Source: CAWBOV01 sp963790525
GTDB lineage: Bacteria; Actinomycetota; Actinomycetes; Mycobacteriales; Jatrophihabitantaceae
Reading direction: 5' to 3'
NCBI GenBank assembly: GCA_963790525.1
Contig: CAWBOV010000004.1
Location: 434,001 to 498,000 of the forward strand
Length of the DNA: 64,000 nt
Every line of letters starts with the position of its first letter. Position 1 is the first letter of the stretch. Below are positions 40,160 to 48,575 of the stretch, in pieces. The notes below the pieces were generated by a model. It was not told where the DNA came from. It was given only the letters and a program-made list of their open reading frames with translations, and did not search any database. The position numbers were made by a program, and so were the translations under genes.

Positions 40160-40614
40160 GGGACGTTCCAAGTCGCCACCACGGCGTCGATCGGGGTGCC
40201 CGAACGTCCGTCATGCAGAGGGAATCGGCGGTCGATGAGACGGATCTGGGTCACCGTGCCCGCAACGGAGTTTGGCGCCACGCCGTGCACATACCGAGCA
40301 GCGACATCGGCGAACTCCGCCGGGTCGGCCGCGAACGAGCCGAGACGGCCCTCGAGCTCTGCTCGGCGGGGCGCGCCGCTCGTGTTGGTCACGTCCACCA
40401 GCCGTCCCGAAGACGTGACGGCCTCGACGAGAACCTGGAAGACGGAACCGTTCGGGTCGTCTCGGGTCGCGTACATCTTGAACGGCCCGAACGGGAAGTC
40501 GTCGTCGAATCCGCGAACAGTTCCCGCCGTCACCAGCAGGAACACCACACCGGCAGCTACCAGTCGGAGGGTTCGTCCGCCTCGCGACAGTTCGACGATC
40601 TCGATCTCGGGCAA
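40156..40614 (-). CDS. small membrane-anchored partner of HTTM protein
   Basis: This 152-residue protein has one N-terminal membrane helix (about 17-33, LVAAGVVFLLVTAGTV), directly followed by FPFGPFKMYATRDDPNG, and then a soluble extracytoplasmic domain. The aromatic FPFGPFKMY turn after the helix recurs in small proteins encoded beside HTTM genes. Family name is not recalled with certainty. It starts four bases after the CorA stop and overlaps the HTTM gene, giving a CorA-partner-HTTM operon. Confidence 0.62.
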   Translation of the reverse strand: MPEIEIVELSRGGRTLRLVAAGVVFLLVTAGTVRGFDDDFPFGPFKMYATRDDPNGSVFQVLVEAVTSSGRLVDVTNTSGAPRRAELEGRLGSFAADPAEFADVAARYVHGVAPNSVAGTVTQIRLIDRRFPLHDGRSGTPIDAVVATWNVP

Positions 40615-40618
40615 ATCG

Positions 40619-41716
40619 TCAGAGCCAGCCGTTGCGCTTGAACGCCCGATAGAGAAGCACGCAGGCCGAGGCGATGAACGCGACCACGACGGGGTAGCTG
40701 AAACTCCAGTTCAGCTCCGGCATGTGGTGGAAGTTCATGCCGTAGAACCCCGCTACCGCTGTCGGGACGGAGACGATCGCCACCCACGCCGAGATCTTGC
40801 GCATGTCCTCGTTCTGCATCACGCCCATCTGGGCCAGATTCGCCGACACCAGGGTGTTCAGCAGCTCGTCGAACTCGACCACCTGCTCCGTGACTCGTTG
40901 GAGGTGGTCGTCGACGTCACGGAAGTAGTCACGGGCCTCGTCGGCGATGAGCGGTGTCGGGCGGGTGGAGAGCGTGCGCAACGGTCCGCTGAGCGGCCCC
41001 ACGCACCGGCGGAACTCCACGACCTCGCGCTTGAGCAGATAGATCCGATTCGTCTCCGACGTGCGGGTGACTCCGTCGAAGACCAGGCTCTCGATCTCGT
41101 CCACATCGCACTGGAGGGCGTCGGTGACGTGGAGGTAATCGTCGACGGCGTGGTCCATCACCGCGTGCAGCACGATGCTGGGGCCGAGCGCCAGGAGTTC
41201 GGGGTTGGACTCGAGGCTCTTGCGCAGCCGGTGCAGTCGTCCGTGTTCGCCGTGCCGCACGGTGACGACGAAGTTCGCGCCGACGAAGATCATCACCTCA
41301 CCGGTCTCCACGACCTCGGTGATCTGTTCGGTCTCGCTGTTGTAGTGGACGGTCTTGACCACCGCGAACAGCGTGGAGTCGTAGCTCTCCAACTTGGGCC
41401 GCTGATGGGCCGTGATCGCGTCCTCGACCGCCAGCGGATGCAGACCGAGCTGCTCGGCGATGCCGGCAAGCTGATCCTGGCTCGGCTCGTGCAGCCCGAT
41501 CCAGGCGAAGCCCTCACCGGTCGTCTGAACGGAGTGGATCGCCTCTTGCCACGTGCACGCGCCAGGGCGCCGGATGCCGTCGACGTAGACGGCGCAGTCG
41601 ACGATGGCTGTGCTTCGGTTGACGTCCGGAATCCAGGGCGCCGGGGCAGGCCGCCTGCGCCGCGGAGAGCGCGGGCGCAGCACCTCAGGTATGGGCAGAT
41701 TCGGCACGCCTGACAT
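40619..41716 (-). CDS. corA: CorA-family magnesium/cobalt transporter
   Basis: This 365-residue protein ends in the CorA signature: a funnel helix, then the selectivity motif YGMNF between two C-terminal membrane helices, and a short tail RAFKRNGWL. The family forms pentameric Mg2+ channels in the membrane. The N-terminal cytoplasmic domain is of normal length, preceded by a basic Pro/Arg-rich extension (about 10-28). The ATG at 41716 has an AGGGG ribosome site, so it is preferred over the GTG at 41731. It is the first gene of an operon with the HTTM pair. Confidence 0.92.
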   Translation of the reverse strand: MSGVPNLPIPEVLRPRSPRRRRPAPAPWIPDVNRSTAIVDCAVYVDGIRRPGACTWQEAIHSVQTTGEGFAWIGLHEPSQDQLAGIAEQLGLHPLAVEDAITAHQRPKLESYDSTLFAVVKTVHYNSETEQITEVVETGEVMIFVGANFVVTVRHGEHGRLHRLRKSLESNPELLALGPSIVLHAVMDHAVDDYLHVTDALQCDVDEIESLVFDGVTRTSETNRIYLLKREVVEFRRCVGPLSGPLRTLSTRPTPLIADEARDYFRDVDDHLQRVTEQVVEFDELLNTLVSANLAQMGVMQNEDMRKISAWVAIVSVPTAVAGFYGMNFHHMPELNWSFSYPVVVAFIASACVLLYRAFKRNGWL

Positions 41717-41831
41717 TGTGCCCCTGACCACGTCCTTGTGCGCATGGCACCGCCGACCGGGCAGGATCGCGCCTGGGCCACCGGCACGCTACGGGGCCAT
41801 GGACGTCAGGCTGACAAGGGAGTGATGCGCG

Positions 41832-42341
41832 GTGCAGTTCGGCAGGTACTACGAGGAGTTCGAGGTCGGCGCGGTCTACAAGCACTGGCCGGGAAAGACG
41901 GTGACCGAGTACGACGATCACCTGTTCTGTCTCATCACGATGAACCACCACCCGCTGCACCTCGACCTGAACTACGCGGAGAAGACGACCGACTTCGGGA
42001 AGAACGTCGTCGTCGGCAACCTGATCTACTCCCTGCTCCTGGGGATGTCGGTCCCCGATGTCAGCGGCCGGGCCATCGCGAATCTGGAGGTCGAGTCACT
42101 CCGGCACGTCGCGCCGACCTTCCACGGCGACACGATCTACGGCGAGACCACCGTGCTCGACAAGACCGAATCGAAGTCGAAGGACGACCGGGGTGTGGTC
42201 TACGTCGAGACCATCGGCTACAACCAGGACGGCACCATCGTGTGCATCTTCCGGCGCAAGGTGATGGTGCCGAAACTCAGCTACGGGCAGGCGCGTGGCG
42301 GAGATCAGCCTGGTCGCCCCGAACCCGTTCCGCGCGGCTGA
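41832..42341 (+). CDS. MaoC-family dehydratase
   Basis: This 169-residue hotdog-fold protein has the motif TMNHHPLHLDLNYAEKT, close to the TMNxHPLHFD pattern of actinobacterial MaoC hydratases of the mesaconyl/itaconyl-CoA type. Later FRRKVMVPK is also typical. It likely adds or removes water on a branched or dicarboxylic acyl-CoA. The substrate is not determined by neighbours. It starts at GTG 41832 with AAGGGAG upstream. The end of the protein has a Pro/Arg-rich tail. A two-domain enzyme is more usual for mesaconyl-CoA hydratase, so a single-hotdog relative is likely. Confidence 0.8.
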   Translation: MQFGRYYEEFEVGAVYKHWPGKTVTEYDDHLFCLITMNHHPLHLDLNYAEKTTDFGKNVVVGNLIYSLLLGMSVPDVSGRAIANLEVESLRHVAPTFHGDTIYGETTVLDKTESKSKDDRGVVYVETIGYNQDGTIVCIFRRKVMVPKLSYGQARGGDQPGRPEPVPRG

Positions 42342-42482
42342 GGAGATGCCCCCACTAGCTGGATAACCCCACGAGGAAACTGTTGACGCCGCGCGGGCAT
42401 CACGCGACCGTTAGCCGCGTGAGCGGTGAGGACCGAGCGTGAACCGATGACCGTGAGTACCGATGACTGAGTGTCCGCGGCG

Positions 42483-43133
42483 ATGACCGAGAACGTCTGC
42501 CCGCGGTGCGGACTCGTGCTCGTCCCTCCCGGGATGTTCGACACCACGTGGCGATGCTCCCGGCACGGCAGCGTGCTTCCGCTGCACGCGCTGACCCACG
42601 TAGGGCTGCCCGCTCTGAACCATGTGCGGGACCTGGCCACCGTTCCGGTGTGGACGCCCGCACCGATGCCGGCCGGGTGGCGGCACACCGGTCTGGCGAT
42701 GGTGGGTGACTCCGTCTCCGGTGTCCGCGGCACGGTCACGGCGTTCGCCCTGCCCAACCCGCTCGGAGGCGAAGCCGAGATCCTCGTCATCGCCGAGGAG
42801 ATGGGCGTCGGTGTCGGTGCCGCGTACGCGGGGTGGCCGGGCGCTGACGAATCCGGTCCGGCGGACATCGCCAGTCAGACGATCGGCTCGCCGCACGCCC
42901 GGATCTCGGTACTCGGCCGGACGACGCCGCTCTGGTCCATGCCCGCTGCGAACGACCGCTGTGCCTATGTGGGAGAGGCTGCCGGAGTCTGGTTGTGGAT
43001 CATCGCCAGCCCGCCCGAGGCCGGCTACCTCCTGCTGGATTCCTTCACGCTCGGCGACGCGCGCCTCGACGTGCCTCCGGATCTCGACGTCGGGCCACTG
43101 AGCCTGCGCCTGCGATTACCGGAGACGGGCTGA
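42483..43133 (+). CDS. DUF6758 family protein
   Basis: This 216-residue actinobacterial conserved protein has an N-terminal Cys-x2-Cys knuckle (VCPRCG) and a following WRCSRHG that may complete a zinc site. A globular domain follows with AFALPNPLGGEAEILVIAEEMGVGVGAAYAG, seen in parts. No function is known. The next genes (small membrane protein, PH-domain protein, PHP enzyme) follow in the same direction, and this gene is found beside PHP-domain genes in other actinobacteria. The ATG at 42483 or the GTG at 42471 may be the start; neither has a strong ribosome site. Confidence 0.68.
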   Translation: MTENVCPRCGLVLVPPGMFDTTWRCSRHGSVLPLHALTHVGLPALNHVRDLATVPVWTPAPMPAGWRHTGLAMVGDSVSGVRGTVTAFALPNPLGGEAEILVIAEEMGVGVGAAYAGWPGADESGPADIASQTIGSPHARISVLGRTTPLWSMPAANDRCAYVGEAAGVWLWIIASPPEAGYLLLDSFTLGDARLDVPPDLDVGPLSLRLRLPETG

Positions 43134-43270
43134 GGGCGGATCCCGTCCGGGCGGCCGCGTCCCCGGCGCGGCGCCCCGGGATTCGATCCGCTATGCGGTA
43201 TCAAGAGGCTGGACAGTAGTTGGGTGACACGATGTGTACATCCTCGGCAACGGACAGGGGCGGGAGCGAC

Positions 43271-43432
43271 GTGGTCGACACCAAGAAGGTGATCAGCCTT
43301 GTTGTCATCCTGTTCATCGTCTTCTTCGTGATCCAGTCACCCGACGACGCGGCCAACATCGCCCACTCCCTCGGCCACGGCATCAACCACGCGTTCAACC
43401 AGCTCTCGGAGTTCGTGAAGAAGGCCGGTTGA
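43271..43432 (+). CDS. small single-pass membrane protein
   Basis: This 53-residue protein consists of a short cytoplasmic lead (VDTKK), one membrane helix (ISLVVILFIVFFVIQ) and an amphipathic helix rich in His and Asp (DDAANIAHSLGHGINHAF). A GTG at 43271 with GGGAG upstream is the best start. Similar tiny actinobacterial membrane proteins are conserved but unstudied. It precedes a PH-domain membrane protein by about 20 bases and may be co-transcribed. Confidence 0.6.
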   Translation: MVDTKKVISLVVILFIVFFVIQSPDDAANIAHSLGHGINHAFNQLSEFVKKAG

Positions 43433-43453
43433 CGATCGTGGAACCACGCACGC

Positions 43454-44017
43454 ATGGCTGAGCTCGATCGCTACCTTCTGGGCAGCGAGCAGTGCGTGGC
43501 CACCGCACGGAGACACTGGGCGGTCCTCGCGCCTCAGGTCGGTGCCGTGGCGGCCAGTTGGGTGATCTGGCTCTGGGTGCTGAGCAGGTCGACGTCGAAC
43601 TACCTCGCCAGCGTCGCCATCTTCTTCTTCCTGTTCTCCCTGCTCTGGATCGCCTGGCTGGTCGGCGAGTGGTACCTCGAGCAGTTCGCGATCACCGACA
43701 AGCGGGTACTGCTCGTCACGGGCCTGTTCTACAAGCGGGTGGCGGTGATGCCCCTGTCCAAGGTCACCGACCTGACCTACGAGCGCTCCCCGCTCGGCCG
43801 GATGCTCGGCTTCGGCACCTTCATCATGGAGTCGGCCGGACAGGACCAGGCACTGAGCCGGGTCGACTACATCCGCCATCCCGATCGTCTCTACTTCCAG
43901 TTGTCCGAGGAACTCTTCGGTGAGAACCCGGACGGCACGGTGGGCGCTGTCGTGGTCGATTCGGAATCCCGGACGGCGCACCTGCCCCAGACCCAGCGGC
44001 TGCCCCGGATCCGCTAG
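43454..44017 (+). CDS. PH-domain (bPH2/YdbS-like) membrane protein
   Basis: This 187-residue protein has two adjacent hydrophobic helices (about 24-46 and 51-72). A bacterial pleckstrin-homology-like domain follows (ITDKRVLLVTGLFYKRVAVMPLSKVTDLTYERS, seen in parts). The turn FGTFIMESAGQDQ is typical of YdbS-type domains. The role is likely membrane-stress or lipid-sensing scaffolding; no substrate is known. It follows the small membrane protein and precedes the PHP enzyme gene on the same strand. Confidence 0.8.
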   Translation: MAELDRYLLGSEQCVATARRHWAVLAPQVGAVAASWVIWLWVLSRSTSNYLASVAIFFFLFSLLWIAWLVGEWYLEQFAITDKRVLLVTGLFYKRVAVMPLSKVTDLTYERSPLGRMLGFGTFIMESAGQDQALSRVDYIRHPDRLYFQLSEELFGENPDGTVGAVVVDSESRTAHLPQTQRLPRIR

Positions 44018-44080
44018 CCATGCGCGGCCGCAGAGGTCGATGCGTCACACCTGCCGCCGGAACGGCGGGAGATGACGGGA

Positions 44081-44953
44081 ATGCCTCGTAGGCTCAGCGT
44101 CGTGTCGCTCATCGATCTGCACACCCACTCGACCGCGTCGGACGGAACCGACACGCCGTCGGAACTCGTCGTGAAGGCGTGGAGTGCCGGCGTGGGGACG
44201 ATCGCGCTCACCGATCACGACACCACCGCGGGGTGGGCCGAGGCAGGCCAGGCCATGCGAGACGGTATGACCCTGGTACCGGGCGCGGAGATCTCCTGCG
44301 TGTACCGGCCCGAACCCGACGTCGCCATCCCGATGCACCTGCTCGCCTACCTGTTCGATCCGTCCGACGTCGCGTTGAGCTCCACCCTGGACGCGACGTG
44401 CGTGACCCGCGAGGATCGCGCCCACATCATGGTCGAGCGGATGACGCGCGACGGACTTCCCGTGCACTGGCAGGACGTGGCCGCGCTGGCGGCAGGGGGC
44501 ACGATCGGCCGGCCCCACATCGCGCGGGCACTCGTCGAGGCCGGTGTGGTGCCGAGTGTGGACGCCGCCTTCGCCGACGTGATCAGCTCCCGCTCGCCCT
44601 ACTACGTCGCGAACCGGGACATCCCGGTCTTCGACGCCATCGGCATGGTCAGCGCAGCGGGCGGGGTGTGCGTGTTCGCCCATCCGCTCCGTCGCGGCCG
44701 GCATGTCGGCGACGAGGGGATCGCCGCGATGGCAGCCAGCGGGCTGCGAGGCATCGAGGTGGACCATCCCGACCACACCGACGCCGACCGGATGCACCTG
44801 GCCGGCCTGGCGAGGGACCTGCACCTCGTTGCAACGGGCTCCTCGGACTATCACGGCACCAACAAGTCGACCCCGGTCGCGGCGTGCACCACCTCGCAGG
44901 ACGCCTTCGAGGAACTGGTCGACCCGGTGCGCGAGCGCCTTCTGATCGCCTGA
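44081..44953 (+). CDS. PHP-domain metal-dependent phosphoesterase
   Basis: This 290-residue protein has the PHP active-site set: DLHTHSTASDGT, TDHDTTAGW, the acidic GAEISC, and later CVFAHPLR and SSDYHG. These coordinate two to three metal ions. Related proteins (TrpH/YciV-type, RNase AM-like) hydrolyse phosphoesters such as 3',5'-nucleotide bisphosphates. The substrate here is unproven. GGGAG at 44067-44071 best fits the ATG at 44081; an ATG at 44072 and a GTG at 44102 are alternatives. It is the last gene of a cluster with DUF6758 and PH-domain genes. Confidence 0.88.
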   Translation: MPRRLSVVSLIDLHTHSTASDGTDTPSELVVKAWSAGVGTIALTDHDTTAGWAEAGQAMRDGMTLVPGAEISCVYRPEPDVAIPMHLLAYLFDPSDVALSSTLDATCVTREDRAHIMVERMTRDGLPVHWQDVAALAAGGTIGRPHIARALVEAGVVPSVDAAFADVISSRSPYYVANRDIPVFDAIGMVSAAGGVCVFAHPLRRGRHVGDEGIAAMAASGLRGIEVDHPDHTDADRMHLAGLARDLHLVATGSSDYHGTNKSTPVAACTTSQDAFEELVDPVRERLLIA

Positions 44954-45035
44954 TCGCCCGCCCGGCGCCGCCTGATCGTCCGGCACCCATGGGCGACGCA
45001 GCTCGACGCCGGCCGATCGTGTCGGCCCCACCCAC

Positions 45036-45041
45036 TAGCGT
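45036..45041 (+). promoter_or_regulatory. -10 hexamer for leaderless secreted-protein gene
   Basis: TAGCGT is followed by seven bases and ATG at 45049, with no ribosome site between. It fits a leaderless start. Confidence 0.45.
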
Positions 45042-45048
45042 GGGGCAC

Positions 45049-46356
45049 ATGTACTCACGACGGTGGCTGCGCGGTGTCCTGGGACTCGTGGGCGTGTTCG
45101 CGGTCCTCGCCCTCGGCGCCGGCCCGGCGCGCGCCGACGCCGTCGGGGACGCGACGACGGCGCTGAAGACCGCGGCGATCTACAAGGACACCGCGGCGAC
45201 CATCGACGGCAACCCGATCACCTTCGACCAGGACAAGGTCACCACCGCGCTGGGCACCAACGTCAAGGTGGCGATCCTGCCGCCGAACCTGTCGACCACC
45301 GCCGCTGCCGACCAGATCACCTCCGGGCTGAGTGGCAACCTCGTCCTGGCGGTCTTCTCCGGGACCAAGATCGACGCCGGGACCAACTACGTCTGCCGCT
45401 CCTATCCGTTGAAGCAACTGCAGCGGATCGCCTCGGCGCACTCCGCCGAGCTGCACAGCGGCGACTACACCGACACGCTGGTCGCGTTCGGCCAGGCGAT
45501 GCAGAGCGCGCCCCTGCCGAGCAGCAGCGCCTGTACGGGATCGGCTGGGGGCACCACCGGGGTCGGCACCGTATCCGGGTCGAGCGGGTCCGGTGCATCG
45601 GTGTGGCCGTGGCTGGCGGGGATCGGCGCCGTCGTGGTCGCCGCGGGCGCTGCACTGGGCATCCGCAGCAGCCGCCGCAAGAAGCGAGAACTGGCCGACG
45701 CCAAGGCCAACGTCATGCCCTACTACGACCGCCTCGCCAGCGACGTCAACACCCTCGATCCGACCGGGAACGCGGTGGCCAGGCAGGCGCTGGCCGACGC
45801 GTCCGAGCGCTACACCTCAGCCGGATCGCAGATGGCGACGGCGCAGACCGTCGGGCAGTGGGCCGCCGTGCGCAGGACGGCTCTGGAAGGGTTGCAGGCC
45901 GCTCGCACCGCTCGGGGGGCGTTGGGCCTGGATCCCGGACCCGACCTGCCACCCGTCGACCAGCCGCAGGGCGAGCAGCTCACCGCGGCGCAGCAGGTCG
46001 ACGTGCAGGGCACGAGCTATCAGGGTTATCCGACCTACACCCCGGGTGCGCCGTACTACTTCGGCGGCGGTGGCGGCTATCCCGGCGGCTGGTACACCTT
46101 CCCGTTCTGGGAGACGCTGCTGATCGGCTCGATGTTCGGCGGGGGCTGGGGTTTCGGCGGCGGCGGGTACAACCAGGGTTACGACAGCGGCTTCGACGCG
46201 GGCCAGCAGGCGGGCCAACAGGGCAGCCAACCGGCGAACGATCCGGGTGGCTGGGGCGGATTCGGTGGCAACGACGGTGGCTGGGGTGGCTTCAGCGGCG
46301 GCGGCGACTTCGGCGGTGGCGGCGGCGGGGGAGGCAGCGACGGTGGCAGTTTCTGA
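45049..46356 (+). CDS. exported TPM-like membrane protein with Gly-rich tail
   Basis: This 435-residue protein has a signal peptide (about 1-30, ending AGPARADA) and an exported alpha/beta domain (about 31-170) resembling TPM-type or DUF6676 domains. A linker and a membrane helix (about 185-207) follow, then a basic cytoplasmic stop, a helical segment and a long Gly/Tyr/Gln-rich tail (about 320-435). It recalls the mycobacterial Rv2345-type membrane proteins. The tail is very low complexity and may self-associate. Function is unknown. The leaderless promoter supports the ATG at 45049; upstream in-frame sequence belongs to the PHP region. Confidence 0.65.
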   Translation: MYSRRWLRGVLGLVGVFAVLALGAGPARADAVGDATTALKTAAIYKDTAATIDGNPITFDQDKVTTALGTNVKVAILPPNLSTTAAADQITSGLSGNLVLAVFSGTKIDAGTNYVCRSYPLKQLQRIASAHSAELHSGDYTDTLVAFGQAMQSAPLPSSSACTGSAGGTTGVGTVSGSSGSGASVWPWLAGIGAVVVAAGAALGIRSSRRKKRELADAKANVMPYYDRLASDVNTLDPTGNAVARQALADASERYTSAGSQMATAQTVGQWAAVRRTALEGLQAARTARGALGLDPGPDLPPVDQPQGEQLTAAQQVDVQGTSYQGYPTYTPGAPYYFGGGGGYPGGWYTFPFWETLLIGSMFGGGWGFGGGGYNQGYDSGFDAGQQAGQQGSQPANDPGGWGGFGGNDGGWGGFSGGGDFGGGGGGGGSDGGSF

Positions 46357-47200
46357 GCCCACCGGGCAGGCCGAGCTACCCCTGACGGGGATCCGGCGGC
46401 TGTTCTCGTGCACACCGTCCCGTCTGGCCAGCTTCGACTGCCCGCGCCGGTACCGGATGACCTACCTAGATCGCCCGGCTCCGTCGCGCGGCGCGCCGTG
46501 GGCGCACAACACGCTCGGCGCGGTCGTCCATCTGGCCCTGCACCGCTGGTGGACCGCGCCGCGGGAGCAACGGACCGCCGCGTTCGCGGGCACCCTCGTC
46601 GAACGCAACTGGGCCACCGACGGCTTCCGCGACGATGAGCAGTCCGCGGTCTGGCGCACCCGCGCCCGCAGCTGGGTCGAGTCCTACGCAGCGGAACTCG
46701 ACCCCGACGACGACCCGCTCGGCGTGGAGCGCACGGTGGCTGTGAAGACCGAGGCGCTGGCGGTCTCCGGTCGCGCGGACCGCATCGACGACCGCGACGG
46801 CGAGCTGGTCATCGTCGACTACAAGACCGGTCGGCGCATCCCGGACACCGGTGACGCGCGCGGCTCCCTGGCGCTGGCGCTCTACGCCCTGGGCGCGGCC
46901 AGGATCTTCCGCCGCCCGTGTCACCGCGTCGAGTTGCATCACCTGCCGAGCGGCACGGTTGCCTCCTACGTCCACTCCGACGCCACGCTGGCCCGGCACG
47001 TCGGCCGGGCGGAGGCCACGGCGCAGGACATCGTCGCGGCCACCGACACGCTGGCCGCCGGCGCCGACACCGACGACGTCTTCCCCGCGGCGCCGGGACC
47101 GGGGTGTTCGTGGTGCGACCTGCGCCGGCACTGCCCGGAGGGGATGGCCGCCTCGGCGGCGCGCGAACCGTGGTCCGCGCTGGGGGAGCCCGCGGCCTGA
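46343..47200 (+). CDS. RecB-like PD-(D/E)XK nuclease
   Basis: This 285-residue nuclease has the PD-(D/E)XK core with GRADRID and VIVDYKTG, and a four-cysteine arrangement (FSCTPSRL, FDCPRRY, then GCSWCDLRRHCPEG). The latter is like the iron-sulfur cluster that clamps AddB and RecB-type nucleases. Mycobacterial Rv2119 is a similar stand-alone exonuclease. The GTG at 46343 overlaps the preceding gene's Gly-rich end by 14 bases and has GGGGGAGG upstream. It likely acts on DNA ends; partner helicase is not adjacent. A triplicate repeat follows its stop. Confidence 0.85.
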   Translation: MAVSEPTGQAELPLTGIRRLFSCTPSRLASFDCPRRYRMTYLDRPAPSRGAPWAHNTLGAVVHLALHRWWTAPREQRTAAFAGTLVERNWATDGFRDDEQSAVWRTRARSWVESYAAELDPDDDPLGVERTVAVKTEALAVSGRADRIDDRDGELVIVDYKTGRRIPDTGDARGSLALALYALGAARIFRRPCHRVELHHLPSGTVASYVHSDATLARHVGRAEATAQDIVAATDTLAAGADTDDVFPAAPGPGCSWCDLRRHCPEGMAASAAREPWSALGEPAA

Positions 47201-47252
47201 CTCGGCCCCGCCCGCACGCGTAGCAGGGCCTGAGGGCGGGCGGCGACGACCA

Positions 47253-47303
47253 GACCCAGCGGACGAACGGACCCAGCGGACGGACGGGCCCAGCGCACGG
47301 ACG
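47253..47303. repeat. 17-bp tandem repeat, three copies
   Basis: Units 47253-47269, 47270-47286 and 47287-47303 share the pattern GACCCAGCGGACGRACG, with two or three changes in the last. It lies between the ends of two convergent genes. Period and CAGCGG core match the array at 1741-1800. Confidence 0.85.
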
Positions 47304-47321
47304 GCGAAGCGGCTGTACGGG

Positions 47322-48575
47322 TCAGCGATAGACCGACGTGCTCGATCCGCCCAACAGCAGCATCGACCCGAGGGGTGAGGCCGAGCTGCCGGCCGGAAGC
47401 CCGGCGATCACATGCGTCGCGGTCACGGCTCCGGTCGTGGCATCGACCGACTGCACGCTGCCGCCGACCGTCAGCAGCAGCTGCGCTGTACCGGCACTTG
47501 CGGGGGCGGCGCCGTCGTGCCGCCAGCTCAGCGCGGGAGTGACCTGCCCGGTCAGCGCCAGCACACCGCCGGAGACCGGGATGATCTGGATGCGGTTGTT
47601 CTCGACGCTCAGCACACGCGGGGCAGCGAGCGGCGTGACGGCGGTGGGGAGTTGGAGCGTGCCCTGCACCGTGCCCTTCGTCGCCGTGAGCGCCTGCACC
47701 GTCCGGCCGTCCGAGGACAGCACGGTGAGCAGCTCCGTGGCCGCCAGCGGCACCCGTCCGGCCGCCGGGACCGACCACGTGTTGGCCGAGGTCGTCGCGT
47801 CCGGCCGCAGCGCCAGCGTGTCACCGCTGAGGCACTTCTGGTCGAACAGGACACCCGAGGTGCCGAGCACCGCGCCGCCCAGCGTGCACCCGGTCGGCAG
47901 GGCGTAGTACCACCAGTCCAGGCCGGTCGAGGGCTGGAGCAGGTGGACCGAGGCCGGGGTCGTGATGAGCAGGAAGTCGGAGATGATGCTGACCTGCTGA
48001 TCGGTGCCGTCCTCGAACAGGGTGCGCCCCCACACCCGGGCTCCGCTGGTCGTCGACAGGCCGGTGACCTCGTCGCAGTTGCCGTCGTGGGCGTAGATGG
48101 CCACCACGTCGCCGTCCTGCTGGCTGGCAGAGCAGATCACCCGGTCGGTGCGTGTGTAGTGCCAGCGCACCGTGCCCGTCGTCGCGTCACGCCCGGATAC
48201 GGAGTGGGTGGAGTAGGTGACGACGATGTCCTTGAACGACGGGTCGCCGAGGGCGGTGCGGTCGGTCGTCGTCCAGGCGCGGGTGACCGTGGCGGGGACG
48301 CTGCCGGACGGCAGGTTCACTGCCGGGATGGTCGTCGTGACCGCCTCGGCGAAGCGAACCTCGCTGTGCCGCCAGACCAGCCAGAACCCGGTACCGAGCA
48401 CCAGCGCCAGCACCGCCATCGCGACGAGATAGCGCCGCCAGGCGTGTCGTGCCCTGATGCGGGCGGCGTCGAACGCGGCCCGGGAGGCAGCGTCGCGGCG
48501 CGCCCGCTCCGGCGAATGGACCGTCACCGGTTCATCCTCCGACGGCTCCACCGTCAGCGGCTGGTCGTGGCTCAT
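47322..48575 (-). CDS. membrane-anchored PQQ-like beta-propeller protein (Rv3212-like)
   Basis: This 417-residue protein has a cytoplasmic Arg-rich N-terminus and one membrane helix (about 50-68, LVAMAVLALVLGTGFWLVW). A large external domain of repeated short strands follows, fitting a PQQ-enzyme-like beta-propeller (VSGRDATTGTVRWHY and similar repeats). No catalytic motif is seen; such propellers act as scaffolds. A mycobacterial homolog (Rv3212) lies in the same place next to rhlE. The ATG overlaps the helicase stop by ATGA, so the two are coupled. Confidence 0.75.
   Translation of the reverse strand: MSHDQPLTVEPSEDEPVTVHSPERARRDAASRAAFDAARIRARHAWRRYLVAMAVLALVLGTGFWLVWRHSEVRFAEAVTTTIPAVNLPSGSVPATVTRAWTTTDRTALGDPSFKDIVVTYSTHSVSGRDATTGTVRWHYTRTDRVICSASQQDGDVVAIYAHDGNCDEVTGLSTTSGARVWGRTLFEDGTDQQVSIISDFLLITTPASVHLLQPSTGLDWWYYALPTGCTLGGAVLGTSGVLFDQKCLSGDTLALRPDATTSANTWSVPAAGRVPLAATELLTVLSSDGRTVQALTATKGTVQGTLQLPTAVTPLAAPRVLSVENNRIQIIPVSGGVLALTGQVTPALSWRHDGAAPASAGTAQLLLTVGGSVQSVDATTGAVTATHVIAGLPAGSSASPLGSMLLLGGSSTSVYR

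Noticed and set aside
39260..41713. 817-codon forward frame over HTTM and corA
   Set aside because: Real genes are on the reverse strand with clear membrane helices and the GMN motif.
42419..42470. short leader-like frames (GTG 42419 and ATG 42447) before the DUF6758 gene
   Set aside because: Each is only seven codons, without overlap to the next start or a clear promoter.
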